Counted from the stretch's first letter, positions 7,601 through 15,905 are shown. The stretch is 25,607 nucleotides of DNA from an uncultured Bacilli bacterium (GCA_934179675.1 CAKPQS010000020.1:1-25607); one strand, 5' to 3'. Translations and numbers: made by a program. Notes: a model not told the origin generated them from the letters alone.

Positions 7601-9899
7601 AGCTATTATTGAAAATAAAGGTGAATATCATATTAATACTAAACTTATTTCTGATGAAAAAAAAGAAGAACCACATATACCAGATGAATTTTTTAGAACA
7701 ACTGATGAAATGTTAGATGAGTTTAAATTTTTAGATGAAAATACAAGAAATGAGATTGTTATTGTAAATCCTAATAAAGTAGCAGATTTAGTAGATTATA
7801 ATATTGAAGTAATTATTGCAACTGATAAACCATTCTCGCCTATAATTGAAGATTCTGAAAAAACAACCAGAGATATGGTTTATAATAAAGCATATAGTAT
7901 GTATGGTAATCCATTACCAGAAAATATTGAAAAAAGAATTGAAGATGAATTAAGAGGTATAATTGGTGGTGGCTTTGATGTTATTTATTTGATTGCTCAA
8001 AAACTAGTTAAGCACTCTAATGACGATGGTTATATAGTAGGATCACGTGGATCTGTTGGTTCTAGTTTTGTAGCAACTATGATGGGTATAACAGAAGTTA
8101 ATTCACTTCCTGCTCATTATGTATGTCCTAATTGTAAACATAGTATTTTTGAAATAGATGGTAAAGCACTAGGAGCAGAATATTCATCAGGCTTTGATTT
8201 GCCAGATATGAATTGTCCAAAATGTAATACATTAATGCATAAAGAAGGAAATGATATGCCATTTGCAACATTCCTTGGATTTAATGCTGATAAAGTACCA
8301 GATATCGATTTAAACTTTTCTGGTGATAATCAAGCATCAGCACATGAATATACTAAAGTATTATTTGGAACAGATAATGTTTATAGAGCAGGTACAATTG
8401 GTACAGTTGCTGATAAAACAGCATTTGGATTTGTTCAAGGATTTTATGAAGATAAAATATATGATACCTTAAGAATAGAAGCAAATAGTTATAATATTAA
8501 AATACCTTCTAAAGATGAATTGAAAAAGAAAAAAATTATTAGATGTACAAAAAGAACACCAGAAGTTGAAAGAATCGCCCTAGGATGTACTGGAGTTAAA
8601 AGAACAACAGGACAGCATCCAGGTGGAATTGTTGTTGTTCCAGGTTATAAAGAGGTTTTTGATTTTACACCTTTCCAATATCCAGCTGATGATCCAACAG
8701 TTCCTTGGCGAACAACCCATTTTGATTATCATGCTATTGATCAAGATTTATTAAAGCTTGATATATTAGGTCATGATGATCCAACAGTTTTAAGAATGCT
8801 TCAAGATTTATCAAAGGAAGAAGTTCGAAAAGATAATGAAGGTTTAGAAACATTTGTTGATCCAACTGATTTACCTAGAGATGAAAATGGTAATATTGAT
8901 GTAACAAAAGTTCCTTTAGGCGATAAAGCAACGATGCAAATATTCTCTGGTCCTGAAGTTTTAGGTGTTACTAAAGAACAAATTATGTGTGAAACAGGTA
9001 CTTTAGGTATTCCTGAATTTGGTACCAAATTTGTTATTCAGATGCTTGTTGATACAAAGCCTAAAACCTTTGCTGAATTGATTAAAATATCAGGTTTATC
9101 ACATGGTACTGATGTTTGGCTTGGTAATGCTCAAGATTTAATTAAAAACAATATTGTTCCTTTTAAAGATGTTATTGGATGTCGTGATGATATAATGGTA
9201 TATTTAAGATATCATGGTATGAAAGATCTAGATGCTTTCAAAATAATGGAATTTGTAAGAAAAGGTAAGGCTTCTAAAGAACCTGATAAATGGGTTGATT
9301 TTAAAAATAAAATGAAAGAAGCAGGTATTGAAGAATGGTTTATTGATTCATGTAATAAAATTAAATATATGTTTCCTAAAGCCCATGCTACTGCTTATGT
9401 TACAAGTGCTTTTAGAATTGCCTGGTATAAAGTACATTATCCAATTCTTTATTATTGTGCTTATATGTCTATTAGATGTGCTGATTTTGATGTTTCAGCA
9501 ATGGTAAATGGTTATAATGCTATTAAAAATAGAATTTTAGATATAGAAGAAAAAGGTTCAAGTGCTTCTAATAAAGAATCAAATGTATATGATGTTATGC
9601 AAATTGCACTAGAAGCATCTGCTAGAGGAATAAAATTTGCCCAAATTGATATTGAAAAATCTGATTCTAAATATTTTAAAATTTTGAATAAAAATACTTT
9701 ATTACTTCCTTTTAGATGTTTAGATGGATTAGGTGATTCAGTTGCTCAAAAGATTGTTCTTGAAAGAGAAAAAAAGCCATTTTATTCAATTGAAGATTTA
9801 CAAAAAAGAGGGGGTGTATCTAAAACATTAATTGAAAAAATGAAAGAACTTGGTGTTTTAGATAATATGGATGAATCAAATCAATTAAGTTTATTTTAA
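4608..9899 (+). CDS. polC: DNA polymerase III PolC-type alpha subunit, enlarged
   Basis: PolC is the replicative polymerase of low-GC Gram-positives, with built-in 3'-5' exonuclease. ATG 4608 is chosen over ATG 4587 because AAGGAGA sits 7 bases upstream. It makes 1763 residues, against about 1440 in Bacillus. Order: N-terminal and OB region; PHP domain from HAHTMMSQMDGV (324-326); exonuclease with D450/E452, D536 and H679/D684; remaining PHP; zinc finger C1173, C1176, C1203, C1206; polymerase active site PDIDLNF (D1232, D1234); TGQHPGG; helix-hairpin-helix and tail; and a C-terminal QLSLF clamp-binding motif. Extra length lies in a charged insert in the PHP domain (about 370-415), about 90 residues between exonuclease motifs II and III (587-675), and about 115 residues before FRTTDEML (906-1022). 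The catalytic residues are all present, so it should be active. Confidence 0.97.
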   Translation: MEEMQKLLTKLKFSQTYFDNGKLLQIRCNKEKTNFEFCIEVDNITYKKYIEFVKRLKGYYPLYNIKVKINIINKNVNNIFFELYNEYLKNITLNQYKDYKVEINNNEIFIECANNFEKQQLENIINEIKEKISILGYNIKPNVKVNIDMQNKIETQIQNDLYIDYSKYNEPVEIVKEETYNKYPKREPRDKTLIVDEVEGVIKGRKIEGDITLLKDIKETDKAIIEVKIFSTEVITTKTELKIVTLKMTDNTDSIYGKIFVREEEDLNNILKAINNKSWYKITGQVKYDEYAKELSIIIKDINLSDKTDISKKDTAKEKRIELHAHTMMSQMDGVIDEVTLVKTAMKYGHRALAITDHDSCQAFPHVYSEICKYNSNLESPIKSQIKELEAQEQTEEIKNKIEELKQQKNNLPYFKGLYGVELEMTDEDLNIIYNAKNMKTDDLTYVVFDTETTGFNPGLHDQMIEIGAVKMYKGEVIERFDELINPGRKLDAVITNLTGITDNKLKDADNEENVTKRFKEWIGDLPLVAHNATFDKNMLDMAYYKYNLGKLENPVIDTLMLSRVINSDLKRHSLTALSKHYGMNFAEEDDEDNEESNNFGSTIVTIVNDVLINDNSIYNKETNELNVYSTEEETKINIKVIFKDGKNKEINTEIKPGLNTINIDNKLTVMVNKIRSHHRADYDAENTGYIFVKMLDQIKGLKNLDEFLNPGYIEALAGIKPVKYMTDYDNIPKQTRTQELTNNNQKTKHITLIARTREGLKNIFKLISYANTGFIAKSSRIPRRIVEQNRKDVLIGSACLNGEIFNIALTRNEEDLKEAMKFYDYIEVQPPNNYIHLVKSHDLSNYDELIYALNKIIKCAKEENKLICATSDAHTLNKEDKIYREIIINQNVPGKGRHALAKYLKKDNKGTNKNMDIINEFIKNSKEIYGYELDNVTINTLKLISVLDNIEEISNDFDTICELYTFTKEEILKLGKDFEKNKRENLHDAIRTLMSEKAIIENKGEYHINTKLISDEKKEEPHIPDEFFRTTDEMLDEFKFLDENTRNEIVIVNPNKVADLVDYNIEVIIATDKPFSPIIEDSEKTTRDMVYNKAYSMYGNPLPENIEKRIEDELRGIIGGGFDVIYLIAQKLVKHSNDDGYIVGSRGSVGSSFVATMMGITEVNSLPAHYVCPNCKHSIFEIDGKALGAEYSSGFDLPDMNCPKCNTLMHKEGNDMPFATFLGFNADKVPDIDLNFSGDNQASAHEYTKVLFGTDNVYRAGTIGTVADKTAFGFVQGFYEDKIYDTLRIEANSYNIKIPSKDELKKKKIIRCTKRTPEVERIALGCTGVKRTTGQHPGGIVVVPGYKEVFDFTPFQYPADDPTVPWRTTHFDYHAIDQDLLKLDILGHDDPTVLRMLQDLSKEEVRKDNEGLETFVDPTDLPRDENGNIDVTKVPLGDKATMQIFSGPEVLGVTKEQIMCETGTLGIPEFGTKFVIQMLVDTKPKTFAELIKISGLSHGTDVWLGNAQDLIKNNIVPFKDVIGCRDDIMVYLRYHGMKDLDAFKIMEFVRKGKASKEPDKWVDFKNKMKEAGIEEWFIDSCNKIKYMFPKAHATAYVTSAFRIAWYKVHYPILYYCAYMSIRCADFDVSAMVNGYNAIKNRILDIEEKGSSASNKESNVYDVMQIALEASARGIKFAQIDIEKSDSKYFKILNKNTLLLPFRCLDGLGDSVAQKIVLEREKKPFYSIEDLQKRGGVSKTLIEKMKELGVLDNMDESNQLSLF

Positions 9900-9927
9900 A
9901 AGTTAGTTAAAAAACTAGCTTTTTTTA
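9899..9927 (+). terminator. Intrinsic terminator after polC
   Basis: AAAGTTAGTT (9899-9908) pairs with AACTAGCTTT (9913-9922) with one G-U pair, followed by a T-run to 9927. The left arm starts on the last base of the polC stop codon. Confidence 0.8.
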
Positions 9928-10169
9928 TAAAATATATTATAAACATCTAAAGTTAAAGAAGATGTTTTGATACAAAATTTTATGGTTTTACAGAAATTAA
10001 AAATATATCTGATATTGATAACTTACCAATTGGTGGAAAAGTAATTTATATAGATAACAAACAACTTGAAAATTAATGCAATTTAAAAAAATTAATAAAA
10101 CAAAAAAGTAAATTAAGATAGTATAACTAATATCAAACTATTTAATATAACGTTTTTAATAAAATATAA
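9928..10169. other. Intergenic region with a small relic frame
   Basis: Apart from an 8-bp inverted repeat (AAACATCT 9941-9948 with AGATGTTT 9960-9967, no T-run after it) and the startless frame at 9957-10076, nothing recognisable is present before the next promoter. Confidence 0.4.
9957..10076 (+). pseudogene. Startless coding relic of unknown origin
   Basis: Thirty-nine codons are open to TAA 10074-10076 with protein-like composition (for example TEIKNISDIDNLPIGGKVI), but the frame starts straight after a stop and contains no ATG, GTG or TTG initiation codon with a ribosome site. It looks like the decayed C-terminal end of a lost gene. The family is not recognised. Confidence 0.35.
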
Positions 10170-10198
10170 TTGAAAATTAATAAAATAAAGTGTATAAT
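10170..10198 (+). promoter_or_regulatory. Promoter of the AI-2E-type transporter operon
   Basis: TTGAAA (10170-10175), 17 bases, then TATAAT (10193-10198) with an upstream TG (extended -10). The leader is very short because AGGAGGG begins at 10205. Confidence 0.8.
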
Positions 10199-10215
10199 TT
10201 TTTTAGGAGGGTCAC

Positions 10216-11340
10216 ATGAAAGACGAAATAAATAAAAGAAAAGTAAATAATTTACTATCTCAAGGTAATAGATTAATTAATTTATTATATATAGTTTTCA
10301 TAATAGCAGCTATATATTTAGTAACCCTAATAGGTGACAAATTACAAATAATGCCTTTCATAAGTAAATTATTACAAATATTAACGCCTCTTTTTATAGG
10401 ACTTGTATTTGCATGGCTATTTAATCCACTTGTAACATGGATGCAAAAACATAAAATAAAAAGAATATTTGGATCATTAATAGTATTTGTAACATTTGTA
10501 GGAATACTAACACTATTAATACTAGAAATAGTACCAGTAATAGTAGAACAAGTTCAAACTATAAATTTAGGTAAAATAACAAAAGATGTACTTGATTGGA
10601 TAAATAATTTTACAATTGAAGGCATAGATTTGACATCAACAAAAGAAGCAATAATTAAAAAAGTAACAGACATAGCATCTGAATTTAATGCCACAAGTAT
10701 TGTATCTTGGATTACCCAAACAGTATCTAATATAATATCTGGATTAGGAACATTCTGGCTTGGACTAATGGTAGGTTTCTTCTTATTACTTGATTTTAAT
10801 GAAACACCAAAAAGAATAAAATCTATCATTCCAACAAAATATCGTAAAGAGGTATGGAATTTATTATCAAGAATAAATTATATATTAAATAAATTTATTA
10901 GAGGAACATTATATTCATCATTAATAATATTTGTCTGTGTTCTAATAGGATTATTAATATTAAAAGTACCAGCAGCTATTGTTCTCGCAATATTCTGTGC
11001 TGTAACTAATGTAATACCTTATTTAGGACCATATATTGGGGCAATACCAGCAATTATATTAGGTTTCACAGTAAGTCCTTTAACAGGTATATTAGTATTA
11101 GTTGTAATATCAATTATCCAAACAATTGAAGGAAATGTATTATCACCTATAATAATGGGCAAATCAGTTAAATTAAGTCCTGTTACTATAATGGTAGGAC
11201 TATTAATATTTGGCTATTTCTTTGGTATGGTAGGCATGATAATTGCAACACCAATAGTAGCAGTATTAAAAGAAATACTTACATATTACAATGAAAAATA
11301 TAATTTCTTTAAAGCAGATAAAATGGAGGCAAAAGTATGA
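10216..11340 (+). CDS. AI-2E family transporter (putative permease)
   Basis: The 374-residue protein fits the AI-2E/PerM family (PF01594), whose members include the TqsA autoinducer exporter and Na+/H+ antiporters; the substrate here cannot be told from sequence. After a short charged N-terminus there are hydrophobic segments around residues 17-40, 45-68 and 75-100. A soluble, helical stretch (about 110-165) follows, then further segments including GLMVGFFLLLDF and the family-typical C-terminal half with NVIPYLGPYIGAIPA and IEGNVLSPIIMGKSVKLSP. The start is fixed by AGGAGGG upstream of ATG 10216. Its TGA stop overlaps the next start (ATGA), indicating translational coupling to a nucleotide-kinase-like gene. 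This is the only coding gene seen here ending in TGA. Confidence 0.93.
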   Translation: MKDEINKRKVNNLLSQGNRLINLLYIVFIIAAIYLVTLIGDKLQIMPFISKLLQILTPLFIGLVFAWLFNPLVTWMQKHKIKRIFGSLIVFVTFVGILTLLILEIVPVIVEQVQTINLGKITKDVLDWINNFTIEGIDLTSTKEAIIKKVTDIASEFNATSIVSWITQTVSNIISGLGTFWLGLMVGFFLLLDFNETPKRIKSIIPTKYRKEVWNLLSRINYILNKFIRGTLYSSLIIFVCVLIGLLILKVPAAIVLAIFCAVTNVIPYLGPYIGAIPAIILGFTVSPLTGILVLVVISIIQTIEGNVLSPIIMGKSVKLSPVTIMVGLLIFGYFFGMVGMIIATPIVAVLKEILTYYNEKYNFFKADKMEAKV

Positions 11341-11900
11341 ATCTTGAAGAAAAAGAACCATTTATATTTATTATAAGTGGAAAAGCAAGACATGGAAAAG
11401 ATACTGTTGCTAAAATGATTAGAGATTATTATGAAAGAATTGGACTTAATACTATTAATTTACAATATAGTACACCAATAAAAGAATATGCTAAAAAAAT
11501 AAGTTCTTGGGATGGATCAGAAGAAACAAAACCAAGAGAATTATTACAAACTTTAGGAACAGAATTAATAAGACAAAAAATAGATTTTCTATTCTTCGTC
11601 AAAAGAATGATATCTGATATAAAAGTATATTCATACTTTTATGATATTATAACAATAAGTGATGCTAGAGCTAAAGTAGAACTTGAAATACCAAAACAAG
11701 AATTTAAAAAAGTTATAGTTATAAATGTAACAAGACCATCTTTAGAAACTGAACTTACAACAAATGAACAAAAACATTTTACAGAAACAGATCTTGATAA
11801 TTATGATAATTTTGACTATAAAATAATTAACGATGGTACACTTGAAGAATTAGAAGAAAAAGTATGTATTATTCTAGAAGACATAAAAAGAAGATTTTAA
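11337..11900 (+). CDS. P-loop nucleotide kinase-like protein (deoxynucleotide monophosphate kinase-like)
   Basis: The 187-residue protein has an N-terminal Walker A loop, SGKARHGKDTVAKMI (about residues 14-28), in the GxxxxGKDT form seen in the deoxynucleoside monophosphate kinase-like P-loop family. TLGTELIRQK and the ITISDARAKVELE strand (a DxR-type motif) fit the same fold, as do the VINVTRPSL and YKIINDGTLEELEE segments, which resemble the C-terminal end of dephospho-CoA/dNMP kinases. This suggests phosphorylation of a small nucleotide-like substrate in the cytoplasm, but the substrate is not determined. GGAGG upstream and ATGA overlap with the permease gene support the start. The YfcC-type gene follows 12 bases later, so these three probably form one operon. 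Confidence 0.75.
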   Translation: MNLEEKEPFIFIISGKARHGKDTVAKMIRDYYERIGLNTINLQYSTPIKEYAKKISSWDGSEETKPRELLQTLGTELIRQKIDFLFFVKRMISDIKVYSYFYDIITISDARAKVELEIPKQEFKKVIVINVTRPSLETELTTNEQKHFTETDLDNYDNFDYKIINDGTLEELEEKVCIILEDIKRRF

Positions 11901-11912
11901 CAGGAGGAATTT

Positions 11913-13286
11913 ATGAATAATAAAAAAATATTAAAAACAATATTAACGACATTATTAATATTTGTATTATTAACATGGGTAATTAAAACAGGTAGTTATA
12001 CAAACGGAAAATTTACAGAAGGATCATTAGAACCACTTGGATTATTTGATTTATTTTATTATCCATTACAATCATTTCAAACTTATGTTCAATACGGAAT
12101 TTATCTATTAGTAGTAGGTGGATTTTATGGAATTTTAAAGAAAACTAATGTATATGATAACATAGTTGCTAGTTGTGCTAAAGAAAAAAATAGAACATCA
12201 TTTTTAGTAATCACAGTTGCTTTATTCGCACTTTTATCATCATTACTTGGAATAATGATGGGATTATTTGTACTAGTACCATTCTTTAAAGATGTATTAG
12301 AAGCACTAGGATATGACAAAAAAAATACAATGCTTGCAACAATAGGATCTATATTTGTAGGAATAATTGGATCATTACTTGCATTTGATGTAAGTGGATA
12401 CATTAATTATTTTTACAAAGTAGATTACACTTCATTATTAGCATTCAAAATAGCAATTCTCGTAATATTATCATTATTATTAATAATATATATTAAAAAA
12501 ACAAATAAAGAATTTAATCCTAAAAAAATAGAACCCAATAAATCAGTTAATAAATTACCAGCAATAGTAATTACATCAATTGCAATTATAGTAGGTTTTG
12601 TATCAATGTTTAGTTGGTCTTATGCTTTCAATATTAGTATATTTGATGATTTACATACAGCAATATCAGAAATTAAAATAAATGATTTTTCAATCTTAAC
12701 AGGATTATTAGGTCAAAATATGAAAGCTTTAGGTCAATGTTCAGAAGTAGAATTTTCAGCAGTATTATTAATTGCCTCAATTGCAATATCATGGATATAT
12801 AATCTAAAACTAAAAGATATGTATGATGGATTTGTAGAAGGCGCTAAAAAATTATTACCAATGTCAATATTTGTAACACTTGCATTTGTTATATTGATGC
12901 CATTCTTTACAAGTAAAACAGGAACATCAATAATGTACACAATATATAACAAAATAATAGGTTTATCTAAAGAAGTAAGTATTTTACCAATGACAATGTT
13001 ATCAGGAATAGGAACATTCTTCTATGGCCAATTTATTTATTTTGCAAGTGACTTAAGTACAGTTTTACAAACAGCATATACAGATGGATATTCATTAATG
13101 ACATTTATAATGCAAACTATATATGGATTAACATTATTTGTAACACCAACCAGTGCTTTATTACTAGGAAGTTTATCTTACTTTGATATTAACTACAAAG
13201 AATGGATAAAACATATCTATAAATTTGTATTAATCGCACTTGGAATATTATTAATTACATTCTTAATTATAGGTTGGGTTATTTAA
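11913..13286 (+). CDS. YfcC/DcuC-type ion transporter superfamily membrane protein
   Basis: This 457-residue protein is strongly hydrophobic, with roughly eleven or twelve membrane segments. The N-terminal TWVIKTGSYTNGKF block after the first helix resembles the YfcC branch, where a TW(I/V)xPAGxY stretch occupies this position. The paired halves around GLFVLVPFFKDVLEALG and SMFSWSYAFN fit the IT superfamily of organic-anion and peptide carriers. The C-terminal half includes MPFFTSKTGTS and FVTPTSALLLGSLSY, the conserved T-P-T-S element. The likely role is uptake or exchange of dicarboxylates, amino acids or a related anion, but the substrate is unproven. CAGGAGGAATTT before ATG 11913 supports the start. 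A terminator lies on its stop codon. Confidence 0.78.
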   Translation: MNNKKILKTILTTLLIFVLLTWVIKTGSYTNGKFTEGSLEPLGLFDLFYYPLQSFQTYVQYGIYLLVVGGFYGILKKTNVYDNIVASCAKEKNRTSFLVITVALFALLSSLLGIMMGLFVLVPFFKDVLEALGYDKKNTMLATIGSIFVGIIGSLLAFDVSGYINYFYKVDYTSLLAFKIAILVILSLLLIIYIKKTNKEFNPKKIEPNKSVNKLPAIVITSIAIIVGFVSMFSWSYAFNISIFDDLHTAISEIKINDFSILTGLLGQNMKALGQCSEVEFSAVLLIASIAISWIYNLKLKDMYDGFVEGAKKLLPMSIFVTLAFVILMPFFTSKTGTSIMYTIYNKIIGLSKEVSILPMTMLSGIGTFFYGQFIYFASDLSTVLQTAYTDGYSLMTFIMQTIYGLTLFVTPTSALLLGSLSYFDINYKEWIKHIYKFVLIALGILLITFLIIGWVI

Positions 13287-13297
13287 ACCCAACTTTT
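13273..13297 (+). terminator. Intrinsic terminator on the stop codon of the YfcC-type gene
   Basis: GTTGGGTT (13273-13280) pairs perfectly with AACCCAAC (13286-13293) across a 5-base loop, then TTTT. The stop codon TAA (13284-13286) spans the loop and right arm. The short U-tract may allow read-through into murD, which lacks an obvious promoter of its own. Confidence 0.75.
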
Positions 13298-13318
13298 ATA
13301 AAATGAAAGGAAAATAAA

Positions 13319-14635
13319 ATGTTTGAAAATAAAAAAATTTTTGTCTTTGGTATGGCAAGAAGTGGATATGAAGTAGCAAAACTATTAAGAAAACATAATA
13401 ATGAAATAGTTTTAGTTGATGCTAAAGAACAAGATAAAGAAAAAGTAGAAGAATTAGAAAATTTAGGAGTTAAAGTACATATTGATAAAGATGCAATATC
13501 TTATCTAGATTCAAGTTTTGATTATGTTGTCAAAAATCCTGGCATTAGTAATGAAAATGAATTAGTTAAAAAAGCTTTTGAGTATGGAATAAGTGTTATT
13601 AATGAAATAGAAGTAGCATATCATTTTTTACCCAAAGTAAAATTAATATGTGTCACAGGATCAAATGGTAAAACAACAACTACTACAATAATATATAACA
13701 TGATAAAAAGATATACACCTAATTGTTTTATGTGTGGGAATATGGGAATACCATTATCTAAAATGATTGAAGAAATAAAAGAAAATGACATATTAGTAAT
13801 GGAAATATCAAGTCAGCAATTAAATAACTTTAAGGATTTTAAACCTGATATAGCAGTTTTAACAAATTTAATTCCTGTTCATATTGATTTCTTTGGTAAT
13901 TATGAAAATTATAAAAATATTAAAAAAAGAATATTTAAAAATTTTGATGATAATAGTTTAGCAATTCTAAATTTAGAAAATGAAGATGTTATGAATTTAA
14001 CAAAAGATATAAAAGGAAGAAAAGAATATTTTTCTTCTAAAAGAAAAGCAGATTGTTATTATGAAAATGGTATTATTTACTATCAAAATGAACCAATAAT
14101 CGAAACAAAAGACATATTAGTTAAAGGAATGCATAATTATGAAAATATTATGTGTGCTATCCTTGTAATGAAAGAATTAAATATACCTAATAATATTATA
14201 AAAGAAGAATTAGAAACATTTAAAGGAGTAGAACATAGAATCGAATTTGTAAAAGAATTAAACAAAAGAAAATTTTATAATGATTCAAAAGCTACAAATA
14301 CTGTTTCCACAAAAATTGCATTAGATTCATTTGATAAACCAACTATATTAATTATGGGAGGATTAGATAGAGGACATTCATTTGATGAACTTAATACACA
14401 TTTAGAACATGTTAAATATGTTATATGTTATGGTCAAACAAAAGAAAGAATTAAAAAATGGTGTCCAAAAGAATGTAAAGTAGTTGATAATTTGGAAGAA
14501 GCAACTAAAAAAGCTTATGAATTATCTGATAAAGGCGATATAATATTATTAAGTCCTGCATGTGCATCATGGGATCAATTTAATAGTTTTGAAGAACGTG
14601 GTACACTATATAAGGACATAATAAATAAATTATAG
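13319..14635 (+). CDS. murD: UDP-N-acetylmuramoyl-L-alanine--D-glutamate ligase
   Basis: MurD adds D-glutamate to UDP-MurNAc-L-Ala in the cytoplasmic steps of peptidoglycan synthesis. At 438 residues it is of normal length. The N-terminal nucleotide-binding fold (FVFGMARSGYEVAKLL) binds the uracil part. The ATP loop is CVTGSNGKTTTT (residues 113-124). MEISSQQL and NLIPVHIDFFGNYENY supply the central-domain signature. The C-terminal domain has VEHRIEFV, FYNDSKATN and ILIMGGLDRG, all Mur ligase hallmarks. Its presence shows that the organism builds a wall, which excludes true Mollicutes. GAAAGGAAAAT precedes the start. It is followed 9 bases later by eno. Confidence 0.97.
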   Translation: MFENKKIFVFGMARSGYEVAKLLRKHNNEIVLVDAKEQDKEKVEELENLGVKVHIDKDAISYLDSSFDYVVKNPGISNENELVKKAFEYGISVINEIEVAYHFLPKVKLICVTGSNGKTTTTTIIYNMIKRYTPNCFMCGNMGIPLSKMIEEIKENDILVMEISSQQLNNFKDFKPDIAVLTNLIPVHIDFFGNYENYKNIKKRIFKNFDDNSLAILNLENEDVMNLTKDIKGRKEYFSSKRKADCYYENGIIYYQNEPIIETKDILVKGMHNYENIMCAILVMKELNIPNNIIKEELETFKGVEHRIEFVKELNKRKFYNDSKATNTVSTKIALDSFDKPTILIMGGLDRGHSFDELNTHLEHVKYVICYGQTKERIKKWCPKECKVVDNLEEATKKAYELSDKGDIILLSPACASWDQFNSFEERGTLYKDIINKL

Positions 14636-14644
14636 GAGGAAAAT

Positions 14645-15868
14645 ATGTCAAAAATTAAAGATATTATTGCAAGAGAAATACTTGATTCAAGAGGTAATCC
14701 AACTGTAGAAGTTGATGTTTATTTAGAAAATGGAACAATGGGAAGAGCAGCTGTTCCAAGTGGAGCATCAACTGGTATGCGTGAAGCATTAGAACTTCGT
14801 GATAAAGATGACAGATATTTAGGAAAAGGTGTTTTAAAAGCAGTTAATAACGTTAATGAAATAATAAAACCAGCTTTAATCGGTAAAGATGCTTTAAATC
14901 AAAGAGAAATAGATACTATTATGATTGATTTAGACGGAACAGAAAATAAGTCTAAATTAGGAGCAAATGCTATTTTAGGTGTTAGTATGGCTGTTTTAAG
15001 AGCAGCAGCTAATTATAAAAATGAACCAGTTTATAAATATATTGGTAATGGTAAAACATTACCACGACCAATGATGAATATAATGAATGGTGGTGCCCAT
15101 GCTGATAATAATATTGATTTCCAAGAATTTATGATTATTCCTGAAGCTAATACTGTTCATGAACGAATTAGAATAGGTGCTGAAGTATTTCATAATTTAA
15201 AAGCAATATTAAAAGAAAATGGTTATGTAACAGCAGTAGGAGATGAAGGAGGATTTGCGCCAAATTTAAAAAGTACTCGTGAAGCATTAGATTTTATAAT
15301 GTCAGCCATAAAAAAAGCAGGATATACTCCTGGTAAAGATGTAAATATTGGTTTAGATGTTGCCGCTAGTGAATTTTATGAAGATGGATTATATAATGTG
15401 GAAGGTAAAAAATTAACAACTAATCAACTAATAGATATGTTTGTTAATTTAGTAAATGATTATCCAATTATATCAATTGAAGATCCAGTAGATGAAAATG
15501 ATTGGGTTGGATTTAGAAGTATAACAGAAAAACTTGGAAATAAAGTTCAATTAGTTGGTGATGATTTATTTGTAACAAATGCTAAATATTTACAAATGGG
15601 AATTGATAATAAAGCAGGTAATGCTATATTAATAAAAGTAAATCAAATAGGTACTATAACAGAAACTTTAGAAACAATTAATTTAGCTAAAAAGAATGGT
15701 TATAAAACAGTTATATCTCATAGAAGTGGCGAAACAGAAGATACAACAATAGCTGATCTAGCAGTTGGACTTGATTTAGGTCAAATTAAAACAGGATCAA
15801 TGTCAAGAACTGATAGAATGTGCAAATATAATCAATTAATGAGAATTGAAGAGGAACTTAGTAAATAA
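14645..15868 (+). CDS. eno: Enolase (phosphopyruvate hydratase)
   Basis: Enolase interconverts 2-phosphoglycerate and phosphoenolpyruvate. GASTG (substrate loop), NGGAHADNNIDFQEF, GDEGGFAPNL (general acid/base E201), SIED (metal ligand E279), KVQLVGDDLFVTN, ILIKVNQIGT (catalytic K331) and SHRSGETEDTTIADLAV are all intact. The protein is 407 residues, about 20 shorter than usual; it stops right after RIEEELSK, so it lacks the usual C-terminal tail, and it also has small gaps elsewhere. The residues after SIED are PV rather than the common bacterial GL, a variant more like that of archaeal and eukaryotic enolases. GGAGGAAA before ATG 14645 supports the start. It probably shares a transcript with murD. 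Confidence 0.97.
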   Translation: MSKIKDIIAREILDSRGNPTVEVDVYLENGTMGRAAVPSGASTGMREALELRDKDDRYLGKGVLKAVNNVNEIIKPALIGKDALNQREIDTIMIDLDGTENKSKLGANAILGVSMAVLRAAANYKNEPVYKYIGNGKTLPRPMMNIMNGGAHADNNIDFQEFMIIPEANTVHERIRIGAEVFHNLKAILKENGYVTAVGDEGGFAPNLKSTREALDFIMSAIKKAGYTPGKDVNIGLDVAASEFYEDGLYNVEGKKLTTNQLIDMFVNLVNDYPIISIEDPVDENDWVGFRSITEKLGNKVQLVGDDLFVTNAKYLQMGIDNKAGNAILIKVNQIGTITETLETINLAKKNGYKTVISHRSGETEDTTIADLAVGLDLGQIKTGSMSRTDRMCKYNQLMRIEEELSK

Positions 15869-15877
15869 GTTTCTTTT
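15849..15877 (+). terminator. Terminator overlapping the 3' end of eno
   Basis: AAGAGGAACTTA (15849-15860) pairs with TAAGTTTCTTTT (15866-15877) with two G-U pairs. The left arm is coding sequence and the stop codon TAA (15866-15868) begins the right arm. Confidence 0.7.
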
Positions 15878-15882
15878 AATAT

Positions 15883-15905
15883 AAAAAAGATCTTTGCAGA
15901 TCTTT
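15883..15905 (-). terminator. Terminator of the minus-strand Met/Pro-rich gene
   Basis: A perfect 8-bp inverted repeat AAAGATCT (15886-15893) / AGATCTTT (15898-15905) is followed, on the minus strand, by a T-run (A's at 15883-15888). It touches the stop codon at 15906-15908. The hairpin lies back-to-back with the eno terminator in a convergent junction. Confidence 0.8.

Noticed and set aside
9941..9967. Hairpin AAACATCT/AGATGTTT as a second polC terminator
   Set aside because: No T-run follows on either strand, and the terminator at 9899-9927 already explains the end of polC.
15476..15490. Pro-Val after the enolase metal ligand as a damaged active site
   Set aside because: A Pro at this position is normal in archaeal and eukaryotic enolases, and the metal ligand itself is intact.
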